Assembly: GCA_936943315.1 (NCBI GenBank)
Contig: CAKZJM010000288.1
Span: forward strand, 1 to 9,071
Source of the DNA: an uncultured Methylophilus sp.
GTDB lineage: Bacteria > Pseudomonadota > Gammaproteobacteria > Burkholderiales > Methylophilaceae
Length of the DNA: 9,071 nt
Direction of reading: 5' to 3'
Both the position numbers and the translations under genes were made by a program. The notes under the pieces were generated by a model. It did no database searches. It was not told where the DNA came from and saw nothing but the letters and a program-made list of their open reading frames with translations. Positions 7,828-9,071 of this stretch are shown one piece after another; positions within the stretch are counted from its first letter, which is position 1, and each line of letters begins with the position of its first letter.

Positions 7828-7849
7828 GCTTCATGACACGTCATGAAGC
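7828..7849. repeat. 22-base palindrome between tRNA-Met and its terminator
   Basis: The arms GCTTCATGAC (7828-7837) and GTCATGAAGC (7840-7849) are perfectly complementary over 10 bases around a 2-base centre. The element starts 7 bases beyond the encoded CCA end of the tRNA. It could fold in the tRNA trailer transcript as a hairpin that guides 3' processing, or be a protein-binding site at the island junction. There is no T run, so it is not a terminator by itself. Confidence 0.75.
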
Positions 7850-7856
7850 GGTATTT

Positions 7857-7890
7857 TGGTGGTGAAAGAGGGACTTGAACCCTCGACCCC
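7857..7890. other. Probable attachment site region of the island (tRNA-Met 3' end)
   Basis: Elements with P4-type integrases usually recombine within the 3' part of a tRNA gene (T arm to CCA end) and bring a replacement 3' part, so the tRNA stays functional. Here the integrase lies on the 3' side of tRNA-Met. The exact crossover cannot be fixed without the second att copy, which is outside the window. Confidence 0.4.
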
Positions 7891-7933
7891 AGGATTATGA
7901 ATCCTGTGCTCTAACCAGCTGAGCTACATCACC
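7857..7933 (-). tRNA. Elongator tRNA-Met (anticodon CAU)
   Basis: This is a 77-base tRNA with CCA encoded. The 5' acceptor strand is GGTGATG, the D arm contains AGCTCAGCTGGTTAGAGCA, and the anticodon stem is CAGGA/TCCTG around the loop TTCATAA. The T arm is GAGGG-TTCAAGT-CCCTC and the 3' side of the acceptor is TTTCACC followed by ACCA. The normal G1-C72 pair rules out the initiator type, and the GGGGTC variable region resembles elongator Met rather than the Ile tRNA with a modified CAU anticodon. Acceptor position 6-67 is a U-U mismatch and 7-66 is a G-U pair, both owing to the 3' strand that faces the island. Confidence 0.95.
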
Positions 7934-7950
7934 ATATTTGAAAGACGGCG

Positions 7951-7979
7951 ATTATAGCAGTTGTATGAAGGTGCGACAA
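7951..7979 (-). promoter_or_regulatory. tRNA-Met promoter
   Basis: On the minus strand, TTGTCG (7974-7979) and a perfect TATAAT (7951-7956) are separated by 17 bases, with an extended -10 TGC just before TATAAT. Transcription should start near 7944, about 11 bases before the mature tRNA. The GC-rich stretch after the -10 (CGCCGTC) resembles the discriminator of stable-RNA promoters under stringent control. Confidence 0.8.
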
Positions 7980-8093
7980 CATGCGGTTGCATCCTTTGTT
8001 TAACTATTTTGGTTATTTTTATTTCAATATACTTTTACCATATCCGGTTGTGGAGTATGCTGAGCTGATTTCCATTTCAATAAATATAATCGT

Positions 8094-8711
8094 ATGGATC
8101 GTCAGGTAAATGACCCGGGCGGAGTGCTTAAGCTAAGTGCGGTGCTTGCGGATGTTTTACGGTTACGGGATGCCTACACCCGCTTACACAGTGACCGTGT
8201 CATGTCGCTCGCGATTGGGATAGGCCTGGCGCTGGGCTTGAGTGGTGAGGAGTTGCGTGTGCTGGAGCTGGGGGCGGGCATGCATGACGTGGGTAAGGTG
8301 GTGGTGCCTGACCATGTGTTGATGAAGCCCGGCAAGCTGGATGGCGAGGAAAAGGTCATTATGCAAAAGCACCCGGTGATTGGCGGCGATTTGGTTGGGG
8401 CGTATGAACATCCGCGCGCGACAGAGGTGGCGAAGGTGATTCGTCACCATCATGAGTGGTTTGATGGTTCTGGCTACCCGGATAAGCTGGCAGGCGAGAA
8501 TATTCCTTTATTGGCGCGCATTGTGACGCTGGTGGATAACTACGATGCGATGGCGGTTCGGCGCGTTTATCAGGGCGCACGCCCGCATGCTGAAATCATG
8601 CAGATTATGGATTCAGAATCGGGGACCAAGTTAGACCCGGAATTGTTTGGTCACTTTAAGCGGGTGATTGCGAACCCTGAATACCAGTCGTTTATCGCCA
8701 CTGGCGAATAG
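8094..8711 (+). CDS. Stand-alone HD-GYP domain protein, probable cyclic-di-GMP phosphodiesterase
   Basis: HD-GYP proteins hydrolyse cyclic-di-GMP, lowering this second messenger and so favouring motility over biofilm. The 205 residues are almost entirely the catalytic domain. Visible are H32 (YTRLHSDRV), the metal-binding HD pair in MHDVGKVVVPD (H64, D65, with K68), H93 (KHP), H119, H120 and E121 followed by DGSGYP (124-129), D148 in ARIVTLVDNYDAM, and GTKLDPEL (177-184). All signature residues are present, so it should be active. The usual RPY after DAM is replaced by RRVY. No receiver, PAS or membrane segment is attached, so control must come from expression or partners. ATG at 8094 is the only likely start after an in-frame TGA at 8061. 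It has no Shine-Dalgarno sequence, and TATAAT ends three bases before it. Confidence 0.93.
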   Translation: MDRQVNDPGGVLKLSAVLADVLRLRDAYTRLHSDRVMSLAIGIGLALGLSGEELRVLELGAGMHDVGKVVVPDHVLMKPGKLDGEEKVIMQKHPVIGGDLVGAYEHPRATEVAKVIRHHHEWFDGSGYPDKLAGENIPLLARIVTLVDNYDAMAVRRVYQGARPHAEIMQIMDSESGTKLDPELFGHFKRVIANPEYQSFIATGE

Positions 8712-8721
8712 GCAGCAAAGC

Positions 8722-8749
8722 AAAAGGCTGGGGAATCCCAGCCTTTTTT
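8722..8749. terminator. Bidirectional Rho-independent terminator between HD-GYP gene and ychF
   Basis: GGCTGGG (8726-8732) pairs with CCCAGCC (8737-8743) around the loop GAAT, extended by an A run on the left and six T on the right. It ends the plus-strand HD-GYP transcript 11 bases after its stop codon. Read on the minus strand it also ends in a short T run, so it can serve the converging ychF gene. Confidence 0.88.
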
Positions 8750-8775
8750 GTAAGCATAAAATATAGAGGTGAAAT

Positions 8776-9071
8776 CTAGACGTTAAATCTAAAGTGCATT
8801 ACATCACCATCTTGCACGATATATTCTTTGCCTTCCAGGCGCATTTTGCCCGCTTCTTGTGCACCTTTTTCGCCTTTGTTTTTGACGTACTCATCGTAAG
8901 CAATCACTTCTGCACGGATAAAGCCACGTTCAAAGTCAGTGTGGATCACACCTGCCGCTTGCGGTGCGGTGGCGCCTTTTTTGACGGTCCAGGCACGGAC
9001 TTCTTGCACGCCAGCGGTGAAGTAGGTTTGCAAGCCCAGTAAATCATACGCAGCGCGAATCACGCGGTTAA
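8776..9071 (-). CDS. ychF: YchF, Obg-family GTP/ATP-binding protein (partial, C-terminal end)
   Basis: The last 98 or so residues of the conserved ribosome-associated YchF/OLA1 P-loop protein are present; the family is usually about 363 residues long. The visible part opens with NRVIRAAYDLLGLQTYFTAG and continues through the TGS domain, with VRAWTVKKGATAPQAAGVIH, FERGFIRAEV, and the family ending EGKEYIVQDGDVMHFRFNV. The P-loop GTPase domain lies beyond the right edge. The GTG at 9061-9063 is an internal Val codon, not a start. YchF is a core chromosomal gene, which supports placing the island boundary to the left of here. It converges on the HD-GYP gene across a shared terminator. Confidence 0.95.
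   Translation of the reverse strand, partial: NRVIRAAYDLLGLQTYFTAGVQEVRAWTVKKGATAPQAAGVIHTDFERGFIRAEVIAYDEYVKNKGEKGAQEAGKMRLEGKEYIVQDGDVMHFRFNV

Larger units (their letters stand above)
1..7860. mobile_element. Genomic island inserted at tRNA-Met (right end; left end outside window)
   Basis: A P4-type tyrosine integrase gene lies about 175 bases from the 3' end of a tRNA-Met gene and is transcribed away from it, which is the usual layout of an integrative island that uses the 3' end of a tRNA as its attachment site. The cargo seen here is a small membrane protein gene and a type I restriction-modification operon, all on the same strand as the integrase. Across the tRNA the content changes to housekeeping genes (HD-GYP protein, ychF). 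The boundary near the tRNA 3' end is inferred. No second copy of the tRNA 3' sequence was noticed in positions 1-7850, so the other end must lie to the left of the window or have decayed. Confidence 0.75.

Noticed and set aside
8184..8453. Minus-strand reading frame opposite the HD-GYP gene
   Set aside because: It is a shadow of the GC-rich coding strand, and the plus-strand product has every HD-GYP signature residue.
8794..9042. Plus-strand 82-codon frame at the right end
   Set aside because: It is antisense to the ychF TGS domain, which is unmistakable on the minus strand.
1..9071. CRISPR array, transposase or riboswitch
   Set aside because: No regularly spaced repeats, no transposase motifs and no recognisable riboswitch core were seen on either strand.

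Overview
The window is chromosomal DNA of a proteobacterium carrying the right-hand end of an integrated genomic island next to a tRNA-Met gene. The TGS-domain end of the housekeeping GTPase/ATPase YchF, the HD-GYP protein and the tRNA style suggest a betaproteobacterium, possibly a methylotroph of the Methylophilaceae type. That placement is an impression from the protein sequences, not a database result.

Right side, positions about 7857-9071, is core chromosome. It holds elongator tRNA-Met(CAU) on the minus strand with a strong promoter, a stand-alone HD-GYP cyclic-di-GMP phosphodiesterase on the plus strand, a bidirectional terminator, and the C-terminal end of ychF running off the right edge on the minus strand.

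Left side, positions 1 to about 7860, is the island; every gene in it reads on the minus strand, away from the tRNA. Next to the tRNA 3' end are a 22-bp palindrome, a strong terminator, and a cluster of GGGGTAAC-type repeats in both orientations overlapping a TTGACA element. Then come a P4-type tyrosine integrase, a tightly coupled gene for an unrecognised two-helix membrane protein, a 251-bp intergenic region, and a type I restriction-modification operon in the order hsdR, hsdM, hsdS. The three hsd genes overlap end to start. hsdS runs off the left edge after its first target-recognition domain and central linker. The distal att copy is not in the window.

The integrase places and maintains the element at tRNA-Met. 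HsdM and HsdS methylate adenine at a bipartite target, and HsdR adds DNA translocation and cleavage of unmodified DNA. The membrane protein made with the integrase has no function I can name. I see no CRISPR array, insertion sequence or clearly new multi-gene system. The least ordinary elements are the unknown membrane protein, the irregular 3' side of the tRNA acceptor stem facing the island, and the palindrome and repeat structure at the island end.
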